A stretch of 16,232 bases of DNA. Source: JASJGK01 sp033791585 (GTDB taxonomy: Bacteria > SAR324 > XYD2-FULL-50-16). The stretch covers positions 1-16,232 of the forward strand of contig JASJGK010000187.1 in NCBI GenBank assembly GCA_033791585.1, in the 5' to 3' direction. A program made the position numbers and the translations under genes. The notes under the pieces were generated by a model. That model saw only the letters and a list, made by a program, of their open reading frames with translations. It was not told the DNA's origin and did no database searches. Positions 7,246 through 14,114 of the stretch are shown here, in pieces. Positions within the stretch are counted from its first letter, which is position 1. Every line of letters begins with the position of its first letter.

Positions 7246-8884
7246 AATAGCCTATAATATATTGATTGTTGACGATAATCCTAATAATTTATTTACCTTA
7301 AACAGCCTACTTTGTGAGTTGGATGGGGTTCAAGTTTTGGAAGCTTCTAGTGGCGTTGAGGCTCTAACCATTACCTTGCAGCAAGATATCAACCTAATAT
7401 TGTTGGATATTCAAATGCCGGGAATGGATGGTTATGAAACAGCGCAACATTTAAAATCCACAGCTCGAACCAAGCACATCCCCATTGTTTTTGTTAGCGC
7501 TGTCTTTATTGGAGAAGAGTTTGTAAGCCGAGGCTACAAGGTAGGGGCGATCGACTATTTGACAAAACCCATTGATGACAACCTTCTTCTCAATCGGATT
7601 ACTCATTATAAACAGCTTTACCAAAGGGAAGCGGAGCTGTTGCAAATCCAACAGCAATTGCAAAAACACAAGGATGAACTGGAAGAAACCATTGATAAAA
7701 GGACCAGAGAGTTGGATGAAGCTCGACGCAGGGCAGAAGCCGCTAATGATGCTAAAAGTCAATTTTTAGCCAGTATGAGCCATGAAATTCGAACCCCAAT
7801 GAATGCCATCATTGGTTTGGTAGATGTCACATTAGAAACTGAGCTTTCAGAAGATCAAAAAAGTTGGTTGAAAATAGTCAGTTCTTCTTCTTACTCTCTC
7901 TTGGGGTTGATCAATGATATTTTAGATTTTGCCAAGATTGATGCAGGTAAGCTAGAGTTGCAAGCGCATAGTTGTATGCTGAAAAAAACAGTAGAGAGTA
8001 TTTTCACCACTATGGAACAGCAGTTTAATGCTAAAAATTTAGAGTTCAAAATGGTGATTGACCCAAACGTGCCTGAATGGGTGCTCTGCGATGAGCTGCG
8101 GATTCGCCAGATTCTAATTAATCTGGTCGGCAATGCTTTGAAGTTTACCCATAAAGGCGAGATTAATGTTTCCTTAGAAAATATATCAGTAAATCCCTTT
8201 GGTGATACGGTTACTCTGGAAGTCTGTGTTTCTGACACGGGAATTGGAATTGCTCCTGAAAAACTCAACCAGATTTTTGAAAGTTTTTCACAGGTTCATG
8301 ATGAAACTGGAACCGACTACGGTGGTACTGGTTTGGGCCTTTCGATTTCCAAGCACTTAGTTCACTTGATGGATGGCGATATTTGGGTGGAAAGTGTAGA
8401 GGGTCAAGGGAGTAAATTTTATTTCACTCTAACCTTAGGCAAGAGCCAAGCCAAGCCAAACCCCAAAATACTGGATGAGCTTCCTGATATTAAAGGGGTG
8501 AAGATCCTCTTGGTTGAAGATAATTTGATCAATCAAAAACTGGCCATAGCTATATTAAAAAAGGGTGAGGCAGAAGTTAAAATCGCCGTTAATGGAAAAT
8601 TGGCATTAACTGATTTGGCTCTGGATGATTTTGATGTAGTTTTAATGGATATTAAAATGCCAGTCATGAATGGCTGGGATTCTGCTTTGGCCATCCGTAG
8701 CGGCGAGTCAGGGGTTCGTGACCCAAATATCCCCATTATCGCCATGACTGCCAATGCCTTTGATGAGGATAAACAAAAGTGCTTTTCCGTGGGCATGAAT
8801 GACTTTTTAGCCAAGCCTATCAAGAAGCTGAGTCTGTACCAAGCTATTTATAAGCAATGGAAAGGGGAGAAATCTAATGAATAA
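7238..8884 (+). CDS. Soluble hybrid kinase: REC-coiled coil-HisKA-HATPase-REC
   Basis: This 548-residue cytoplasmic protein has no signal peptide or membrane segment. The N-terminal receiver has D12/D13, phospho-acceptor D57 (LLDIQMPGMDG) and K110. A coiled coil follows (about 125-180, rich in Gln, Glu and Arg). The kinase core has His182 in SHEIRTP, N-box Asn299, DTGIGIA from D333 and GGTGLGLSIS from G362. The C-terminal receiver has E427/D428, D471 and K526. All phosphotransfer residues are present, so it can accept phosphate at its N-terminus, autophosphorylate and pass phosphate on. It overlaps the CheB-CheR gene by 8 bases and has an AAAAAAGAGGG ribosome site, so it is co-translated. The N-terminal receiver is the likely point at which it takes input from the membrane kinase. 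No HPt domain is seen in this cluster to complete a four-step relay. Confidence 0.93.
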   Translation: MPEIAYNILIVDDNPNNLFTLNSLLCELDGVQVLEASSGVEALTITLQQDINLILLDIQMPGMDGYETAQHLKSTARTKHIPIVFVSAVFIGEEFVSRGYKVGAIDYLTKPIDDNLLLNRITHYKQLYQREAELLQIQQQLQKHKDELEETIDKRTRELDEARRRAEAANDAKSQFLASMSHEIRTPMNAIIGLVDVTLETELSEDQKSWLKIVSSSSYSLLGLINDILDFAKIDAGKLELQAHSCMLKKTVESIFTTMEQQFNAKNLEFKMVIDPNVPEWVLCDELRIRQILINLVGNALKFTHKGEINVSLENISVNPFGDTVTLEVCVSDTGIGIAPEKLNQIFESFSQVHDETGTDYGGTGLGLSISKHLVHLMDGDIWVESVEGQGSKFYFTLTLGKSQAKPNPKILDELPDIKGVKILLVEDNLINQKLAIAILKKGEAEVKIAVNGKLALTDLALDDFDVVLMDIKMPVMNGWDSALAIRSGESGVRDPNIPIIAMTANAFDEDKQKCFSVGMNDFLAKPIKKLSLYQAIYKQWKGEKSNE

Positions 8885-8904
8885 AACTCTATTGGGATCA
8901 GAAA

Positions 8905-9957
8905 ATGAACTCCTCTAATATTGACAAAAAAAGCAAATTTATAAAGGCTTGGGCTCCCTTTGCGCTGGTTCTTTTTACCTCTGTATTTATGGTAGTGTCC
9001 ATTGTTTCTATCATCTCAAAAAATGAGAATGTTTTACATGTTGATGAAGTGCTGCATCAGGTTGTAAAAATAGAAAAAATGGTTGTTGATATGGAGACGG
9101 CAACTCGTGGATTTCTGTTAACGGGGAAAGAGTACTACCTAGAACCTTATAATCTTGCTTTAAATAAACTAGATAACCAACTGGCTCACTTAAAAAATTT
9201 GGTTTCTGGCGACAAAATTCAATTGGCACGGGTGATTGAAATTGAGAAAAAAATTAAAGAGTGGGATAGAATGGTTGCCATTCCAGAGATTACCTCTCGT
9301 AGATTAGTCCAGTCAGGGGGGATTGATGCAGAATACTTGCAGGCATTGATCACTAAAAAAACGGGGAAATCTATTCAAACTAGGTTCCAGATGAGGGTTA
9401 AAAGGTTGGACGACAATTTTCGAAAATCGAACCAGCTTAAGGGCCGGTTTTTGGCGTTACAGGTTGCAAGGTCAATGGTGGATATTGAGCGAGGGCAAAG
9501 GGGCTATTTACTTACAGGTAACGATGATTTTTTAGCACCTTACAGCTTAGGAAAGGAGGGTTTTCTTAAGAACTATAAGGCCTTAGTTGCCTATGCAAAA
9601 GCCCAGAAAAAACCCTTTTCTATTATGAAAGAAATCGAATTACTGAGCCAGGACCAACAACTTTGGTTGGAAAAGGCGGGTATTCCTGCCATAGAGGCGA
9701 GAAAGAAAATGAATTTAAATACCACCAGTATGCAAACTGTTCTGGCTTTGGTTGAGACAGAAAAAGGGAAAAATATGATGGATAAACTGCGTTACTTATT
9801 TGCGAAAATTAACCAAGAAGAGCAACGCATTCGAGACAAGCATATTCAAATTGCTACAGCTGTGGCGCACGGTTCTTATTTTTATACCTTTATTATTGCC
9901 ATTTTAGCAGCAAGTTTAGGCTACTTTACTCTAAAACCAAAAGAGACGCTTGATTGA
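8905..9957 (+). CDS. Membrane-anchored tandem CHASE3-like sensor protein without output domain
   Basis: This 350-residue protein has a transmembrane helix at each end (about 16-37 and about 325-345), leaving some 285 residues outside the cytoplasm and only a few residues inside (tail LKPKETLD). The outer part contains two CHASE3-like four-helix units. Each carries the family signature: METATRGFLLTG at 63-74 and IERGQRGYLLTG at 194-205, 131 residues apart, each followed by a hydrophobic (Y/F)L.PY segment. CHASE3 domains normally sit at the N-terminus of kinases, cyclases or chemoreceptors, but here no HAMP, kinase or other output follows. The frame ends cleanly and only 53 bases separate it from the convergent gene, so no kinase half lies downstream. 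It starts 20 bases after the REC-kinase-REC gene with a weak GGGA site seven bases upstream. It may act as a sensory subunit for one of the neighbouring kinases. Confidence 0.82.
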   Translation: MNSSNIDKKSKFIKAWAPFALVLFTSVFMVVSIVSIISKNENVLHVDEVLHQVVKIEKMVVDMETATRGFLLTGKEYYLEPYNLALNKLDNQLAHLKNLVSGDKIQLARVIEIEKKIKEWDRMVAIPEITSRRLVQSGGIDAEYLQALITKKTGKSIQTRFQMRVKRLDDNFRKSNQLKGRFLALQVARSMVDIERGQRGYLLTGNDDFLAPYSLGKEGFLKNYKALVAYAKAQKKPFSIMKEIELLSQDQQLWLEKAGIPAIEARKKMNLNTTSMQTVLALVETEKGKNMMDKLRYLFAKINQEEQRIRDKHIQIATAVAHGSYFYTFIIAILAASLGYFTLKPKETLD

Positions 9958-9968
9958 TGCACACGAAT

Positions 9969-9997
9969 AGGGAAGTAGGGCTTTTTTCTAGCTCCCT
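9969..9997. terminator. Weak hairpin between convergent genes
   Basis: AGGGA (9969-9973) pairs with TCCCT (9993-9997), with an inner TAG/CTA pairing around a TTTTTT loop. It lies in the 53-base gap between two convergent genes, where a bidirectional terminator is expected. The stem is short and interrupted, so the call is weak. Confidence 0.25.
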
Positions 9998-10010
9998 TGA
10001 AACCTTGTTT

Positions 10011-11783
10011 TTAAGATGGAAGCAGTTTCAAGCGGCGGTAAAGAGTGTTTCTAGAAATCCCTAATTCTTTGGCTGTTCGGCTGACGTTCCCTTGGTGGGT
10101 TTTGTAGGTATCTATTAAAATTTGATCTACCTGTTGGCATAACTCACCGTCCGTATCTAGGGGAGAAGAGTTGAGCATCTCTTTTTTAATTCGGTCTGGT
10201 AGGTGCTCACATAAAATTTCATCTTCAAGCCCAGATAAGGCGCAAGCGACCTTTAAAACTTGATCCAATTGACGCAAGTTGCCTGGCCAAGAATAGCTGG
10301 AAAGGGCTTTTTTTAGGTCCTTTGAAAACCATTTAGTACTTGAGTGTTTTGTTAAAATTTTGTCTAACAGGGCTGCAAAATCCTGCCGTTCTCGGAGCGG
10401 CGGCAGAGAAATTTCTACCCCACAAAGCCTAAAAAAGAGGTCTTTTCTAAAGCGGCCTGCCTCAACTTCTTCTTCGAGATTTTTATGGGTTGCAGCCACT
10501 AACGTAAAATCGACATCAAAGGTTTCGGCACTGCCTAGGGGCATGACCTGCTTTTCTTGCAGCGCCCTTAGTAATTTTGCCTGCACTCCAAGGCCCAATT
10601 CCCCAATTTCATCAAGGAATAATATTCCTCCCTCCGCTTCCCTGATTTTGCCCTTGGTCCCTTTTAAACTCGCACCAGTAAATGAACCAGGCATATGACC
10701 GAAAAGTTCTGATTCGGCAAGTTGCTCAGGTAACGCAGCGCAATTTAAGGCCACCATTGGGCCTTCTGCCCTATTGCTGGTTCTGTAGATCTGGCGGATT
10801 AAAACCTCTTTGCCCGCACCCGTTTCCCCATGAACCAAAAGCGGGATAGCTTCATTTATGGCAATGATTCCCAACTTTTCAGCTTCAACAATGCCAGGGT
10901 CTAGATCCGATTGGATAGTCAAGGGGGGGCTGGTATTTTTTTTAGCCTTAGTAAAGGTGGTAAACAAATAACCAACCCTGCTTTTTGTCATATGACTGGG
11001 GTGGGTGGAGTAATCAAAATTAATAAAAAGGTCTTCTAAGGTCACCTCTTTGAAAGGGGGGATTAGACCAAAAATCAACAGAGCAATTCGATTTGCGGCA
11101 ACAAGTTTGCCATCTTCAAAACACAATAGGCCCTCAGCAGGGGCATTTAAATAGCTGGCAAAACGAATTTGATCACAGTGGCTGTAATTTTTTTGTAGCA
11201 AAAGATTTTCTAAATCCAGAGACATCATTTGGCTGAGGTAGATTTTTTGCTTATTAAAATTAGAGGAATGGCCTGAAATATCTAAAATAGCGGCCACTTG
11301 GCCTTGTCCGTCTGTAATGGGGCTGGCTGCACAGCTAATATGCTGCAAAGAACTTAAAAAATGGTTGCCAGAAATTACAGCCGAAGGCGCCTTTTCGGCA
11401 ATGGCTGTTCCTATAGCGTTAGTTCCGCGGTAATCCTCATGCCAAATGCAACCAGGTTCCAGTGCCACCTGCTGGGCTGTGGTTAGAAACTCTTCTGAGC
11501 CCCAACCTTCTAAAATAACCCCTTTTGCATCGCAAAGCATAATCCTTGAGCGAGAATCAATAATAGCTTTACTGTAACGAGGTAAAAAATCGCTTTTGAG
11601 TATTGAAAAGACGGGATTTAATACATTTTTTTTGTGCTTCATCTCACGTGAACTTACCTTATGCACGCCAGGGTCATAACCTTGTTCTAAACCGGCCTTT
11701 TTAGACCTAGCCCAAGACCGTTTTATCTGGGCTTCAACCTCTGTCACTTCTAAGGGTTTGTAAACTTGGGATGCGCTGTTCAT
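10011..11783 (-). CDS. acoR: Sigma-54-dependent transcriptional activator, AcoR family
   Basis: This 590-residue protein has the AcoR layout. An N-terminal GAF sensory region (about 55-172) contains the family-typical RGTNAIGTAIAE and AAILDISG segments. An AAA+ sigma-54 interaction domain (about 290-520) has Walker A GETGAGK (319-325), GSFTGA (366-371, the sigma-54 contact loop, normally GAFTGA), Walker B LFLDE (D391-E392) and an arginine-finger region (FRKDLFFRL). A C-terminal Fis-type helix-turn-helix (about 548-590, NVSRTAKELGISRNTLYRRL) follows. Such proteins bind upstream sites and use ATP to open sigma-54 promoters when the GAF domain senses an inducer, often acetoin, an aldehyde or an alcohol. 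The divergent aldehyde dehydrogenase with its -24/-12 promoter is the obvious target. The start ATG has GGAAAAGG just upstream. The inducer cannot be read from the sequence, and the symbol rests on family and context. Confidence 0.88.
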   Translation of the reverse strand: MNSASQVYKPLEVTEVEAQIKRSWARSKKAGLEQGYDPGVHKVSSREMKHKKNVLNPVFSILKSDFLPRYSKAIIDSRSRIMLCDAKGVILEGWGSEEFLTTAQQVALEPGCIWHEDYRGTNAIGTAIAEKAPSAVISGNHFLSSLQHISCAASPITDGQGQVAAILDISGHSSNFNKQKIYLSQMMSLDLENLLLQKNYSHCDQIRFASYLNAPAEGLLCFEDGKLVAANRIALLIFGLIPPFKEVTLEDLFINFDYSTHPSHMTKSRVGYLFTTFTKAKKNTSPPLTIQSDLDPGIVEAEKLGIIAINEAIPLLVHGETGAGKEVLIRQIYRTSNRAEGPMVALNCAALPEQLAESELFGHMPGSFTGASLKGTKGKIREAEGGILFLDEIGELGLGVQAKLLRALQEKQVMPLGSAETFDVDFTLVAATHKNLEEEVEAGRFRKDLFFRLCGVEISLPPLRERQDFAALLDKILTKHSSTKWFSKDLKKALSSYSWPGNLRQLDQVLKVACALSGLEDEILCEHLPDRIKKEMLNSSPLDTDGELCQQVDQILIDTYKTHQGNVSRTAKELGISRNTLYRRLKLLPS

Positions 11784-11836
11784 ATGGCCTTTTCCAGTTG
11801 CTTGAATCTTGGGCTTTAAAAGTTTCTGTTTAGTGT

Positions 11837-11842
11837 ATTATA
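11837..11842 (-). promoter_or_regulatory. Likely -10 box of the activator gene
   Basis: The minus strand reads TATAAT, a perfect -10 hexamer, about 54 bases upstream of the activator ATG. Seventeen bases further upstream the hexamer is AGATTA, a poor -35, which would suit a promoter needing help or giving low expression. Confidence 0.4.
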
Positions 11843-11949
11843 GATGACTATCTTTTGGCTAATCTTTTTTGTTTTTTCAAAAGAGCCAACTTTTGGTTTA
11901 ATTTAAATTTATCTAAAACAGGCGGCCTAGCTTAGGTTTGAAATTAGAT

Positions 11950-11970
11950 ACTGTTCCATTTTGGAACAGT
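11950..11970. promoter_or_regulatory. Perfect palindrome, probable activator binding site
   Basis: ACTGTTCCA (11950-11958) and TGGAACAGT (11962-11970) are exact reverse complements around a TTT centre. The centre lies about 150 bases upstream of the predicted transcription start of the dehydrogenase, a normal distance for an upstream activating site of a sigma-54 activator. A partial copy of the right arm, TTGAACAGT (11992-12000, 8 of 9 bases), follows at an exact 30-base offset, about three helical turns. A T run directly follows the palindrome, so a terminator is possible, but no plus-strand gene lies upstream to need one. Confidence 0.6.
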
Positions 11971-12087
11971 TTTTTGGTCAAAAAAATACTATTGAACAGT
12001 CTCGCATTACCGAAAGAAGAGAAAAATAAAGAATTATCCCTCATAATTATAGTTTCTTAAATCAACAAAACAAGAAAAGGGAAAAAG

Positions 12088-12103
12088 TGGAATTGGCTTT
12101 GCA
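12088..12103 (+). promoter_or_regulatory. Sigma-54 (-24/-12) promoter of the aldehyde dehydrogenase gene
   Basis: TGGAATTGGCTTTGCA matches the consensus TGGCAC-N5-TTGCA at all key positions: the -24 GG (12089-12090) and -12 GC (12101-12102) are ten bases apart, and the TTGCA box is perfect. Transcription would start near 12114, giving a leader of about 70 bases before ATG 12186. A sigma-54 activator gene is divergent from it and a palindrome lies upstream. Confidence 0.78.
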
Positions 12104-12185
12104 GAAAGAGGAGAATAACAAACTGCAAACCTTGGCAAATAAAAGGCGGGCAGAAATTTACAATAATCTAATGCAAAAGGTAACG

Positions 12186-13706
12186 ATGATTTACGAACAA
12201 CCAGGCAAAGCAGGATCAAAGGTAACATTTAAGGCTCGTTATGAAAATTTTATTGGTGGTAAGTGGGTAGCCCCTAAGGATGGCAACTATTTCAAAAATA
12301 TCTCACCTGTTAATGGTGAAGAATTTTGCGAAATTCCAAATTCATCTGCCGCTGATGTTGATTTAGCTGTTAAAGCCGCAAGAACAGCCCAGGTAACTTG
12401 GGAAAAAACCTCTGTAACAGAGCGCTCTAACATGCTATTAAAAATTGCTGATGCTATGGAAGCAAATTTAGAGTTATTAGCCTTAGCTGAAACTTGGGAT
12501 AACGGGAAAGGCATCCGTGAAACTATTAATGCAGACGTGCCCTTGGCAATTGATCATTTTAGATATTATGCAGGTTGTATTCGTGCCCAAGAGGGGTCTG
12601 CTGCTGATTTAGATGCAAACACCGTATCTTACCATTTCCACGAGCCAATCGGCGTGGTTGGCCAAATCATCCCCTGGAACTTCCCTCTTTTAATGGCCGC
12701 TTGGAAGATAGCCCCAGCCTTAGCTGCTGGTTGTAGTGTTGTTTTAAAGCCAGCCGAGCAAACACCTGCTTCTTTATTGGTTTTCGCTGAGTTGGTCCAA
12801 CACTTGATTCCAGATGGAGTTTTAAATATTATAAATGGTTTTGGTGAAACCACTGGCGCTGCACTTTCAACCCACCCAGGTCTAGATAAAATTGCGTTTA
12901 CTGGCTCAACGGAAGTGGGAAAAATTATCTTAAAAGCTGCTGCCGATAGCTTGATTCCTTCTACTGTAGAATTAGGTGGCAAATCTCCAAATATCTTCTT
13001 TGCCGATATTGTGAACCATGAAGATGATTATCTTTCTAAAGCCATCGAAGGTTTAGTCTTAGCTTTTTTTAACCAAGGTGAAGTTTGTACTTGTCCATCT
13101 AGAGCCTTGGTACAAGAATCCATTTACGATGAGTTTATGGAGAAAGTATTAGCTAGAGTTGCCCAGATCAAGCGTGGTAACCCACTAGATACCGACTGTA
13201 TGGTTGGGGCTCAGGCTTCAAAAGAACAATTCGACCGTATAATGAAATACTTAGAAATTGGGAAAGCAGAAGGTGCAGAACTTTTAACAGGCGGTGCTGC
13301 TGAAACAATGGACGAAGGTTTTGCAGGTGGATTCTACATCCAGCCAACCATCTTCAAGGGTACAAATAAAATGAGAATCTTCCAAGAAGAAATTTTTGGT
13401 CCAGTGATCTCAGTTGCTACTTTTAAAGATGAAGCAGAAGCTTTGGCCATTGCCAATGATACAGAATATGGATTAGGTGCAGGCGTTTGGACTAGAGACA
13501 TGAATGTTGCCTTTAGAATGGGACGTGGCATTAAAGCTGGTCGAGTTTGGACCAACTGCTACCACGCCTACCCAGCCCACGCCGCCTTTGGTGGTTACAA
13601 AAAATCTGGCATTGGTCGTGAGACCCATAAAATGATGCTAGACCATTACCAGCAAACCAAAAACCTGTTGGTTAGCTATGACACAAATCCTTTAGGATTC
13701 TTTTAA
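12186..13706 (+). CDS. aldB: NAD-dependent aldehyde dehydrogenase, AldB/ExaC type
   Basis: This 506-residue cytoplasmic enzyme oxidises aldehydes, most likely acetaldehyde, to acids using NAD(P). The sequence can be followed along nearly its whole length with AldB/ExaC proteins. Catalytic nucleophile is Cys301 in GEVCTCPSR (second Cys at 303, normal for this group). General base is Glu262 in ELGGKSPN, the oxyanion Asn165 is in PWNFPLL, and the cofactor Lys188 is in VVLKPAE. FTGSTEVG and the C-terminal signature HAAFGGYKKSGIGRETHKMM are also present. The start at ATG 12186 gives the family N-terminus (MIYEQPGKAG) and normal length, has AAAAGG five bases upstream, and lies downstream of the sigma-54 promoter. 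The longer GTG start at 12087 lies upstream of the expected transcript start. Regulation is probably by the divergent AcoR-type protein. The role is ethanol, acetoin or aldehyde use, or detoxification. Confidence 0.95.
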   Translation: MIYEQPGKAGSKVTFKARYENFIGGKWVAPKDGNYFKNISPVNGEEFCEIPNSSAADVDLAVKAARTAQVTWEKTSVTERSNMLLKIADAMEANLELLALAETWDNGKGIRETINADVPLAIDHFRYYAGCIRAQEGSAADLDANTVSYHFHEPIGVVGQIIPWNFPLLMAAWKIAPALAAGCSVVLKPAEQTPASLLVFAELVQHLIPDGVLNIINGFGETTGAALSTHPGLDKIAFTGSTEVGKIILKAAADSLIPSTVELGGKSPNIFFADIVNHEDDYLSKAIEGLVLAFFNQGEVCTCPSRALVQESIYDEFMEKVLARVAQIKRGNPLDTDCMVGAQASKEQFDRIMKYLEIGKAEGAELLTGGAAETMDEGFAGGFYIQPTIFKGTNKMRIFQEEIFGPVISVATFKDEAEALAIANDTEYGLGAGVWTRDMNVAFRMGRGIKAGRVWTNCYHAYPAHAAFGGYKKSGIGRETHKMMLDHYQQTKNLLVSYDTNPLGFF

Positions 13707-13735
13707 AGACTAGGGGCTTTCTTTATAGAGGTAAG

Positions 13736-13756
13736 GAAGGGGATCATATCCCCTTC
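13736..13756 (+). terminator. Hairpin behind the aldehyde dehydrogenase gene
   Basis: GAAGGGGAT (13736-13744) and ATCCCCTTC (13748-13756) form a perfect 9-base stem with a CAT loop, 30 bases after the stop codon. The T run after it is poor, so this may be a 3'-end stabilising hairpin rather than the terminator itself. Confidence 0.5.
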
Positions 13757-13772
13757 TTAAGGCTATTTTATA

Positions 13773-13845
13773 CCCAAGGGGATGGCTTTTGGCTTTTATA
13801 AAGCCATTCCATTGGCGTTTACAATTCCATTCCCTTGGGCTTTTT
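13773..13845 (+). terminator. Long branched rho-independent terminator
   Basis: Bases 13773-13785 (CCCAAGGGGATGG) pair with 13827-13839 (CCATTCCCTTGGG) over 13 positions with one G-U pair. Inside is a second perfect hairpin, TGGCTTT-TAT-AAAGCCA (13790-13806). The outer stem is followed by CTTTTT and then by a T-rich tract. It most likely ends transcription from the dehydrogenase gene. It lies at a convergent junction and may also block read-through from the minus strand. Confidence 0.65.
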
Positions 13846-13980
13846 ATGCTTTTTTCTTTTATCCTGTTTCTTTTACCCTCTGACCTATTATTTTCCCTCC
13901 CCTTTTTTCTGTTTGTCCTTTCTCCCTCCTTTATTTTGGAATATCCCTTTCCTTTTTACATGTTCTTTCTGCTTTTTTGC
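13841..13980 (+). other. Pyrimidine-rich tract in the convergent intergenic region
   Basis: Only 22 of these 140 bases are purines on the plus strand, so the minus strand is a polypurine tract just beyond the end of the methyltransferase-ligase gene. A hydrophobic TTG-initiated frame (13789-13983) runs through it but is best explained by the composition. Apart from this tract and the hairpins before it, I see nothing gene-like in 13707-14114. Confidence 0.6.
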
Positions 13981-14114
13981 TAGATACTAAAGTTTCCTTT
14001 TTTTAATTTCTTTGAGCATGCGGCAAAATAGGCTGACAAAATATTTTTCTTCTGAGTTTAGACAAAGCCTTTTGGCTACTCGCTCCCAGGCTTCGCATAA
14101 TACCTTTTGTTTTT

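Larger units (their letters stand above)
11784..12185. promoter_or_regulatory. Divergent control region between the activator and the aldehyde dehydrogenase
   Basis: This 402-base AT-rich region holds, from left to right, the activator's ribosome site and likely -10 box, a strong palindrome (11950-11970), a related half-site (11992-12000), a small AATTAT/ATAATT inverted repeat (12032-12048), and the sigma-54 promoter with the dehydrogenase leader. A GTG-initiated frame (12087 on) joins the dehydrogenase frame but overlaps the promoter and is not taken as coding. Confidence 0.7.

Noticed and set aside
10360..10698. Plus-strand frame inside the activator gene
   Set aside because: It is antisense to the conserved AAA+ domain and has no start signals or recognisable motifs.
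12087..12185. 33-codon N-terminal extension of the aldehyde dehydrogenase from GTG 12087
   Set aside because: It contains the sigma-54 promoter, and the AldB/ExaC family starts at the position of ATG 12186.
13789..13983. TTG-initiated frame for a 64-residue very hydrophobic peptide
   Set aside because: It overlaps the terminator hairpin and the pyrimidine-rich tract. A T/C-rich sequence automatically encodes Phe, Leu, Ser and Pro, and no ribosome site is seen.
14060..14101. Possible tiny minus-strand gene with AAAAGG before an ATG just after the ligase gene
   Set aside because: It gives only about 31 residues without any recognisable pattern, and an AAAAGG match is common in this A-rich stretch.
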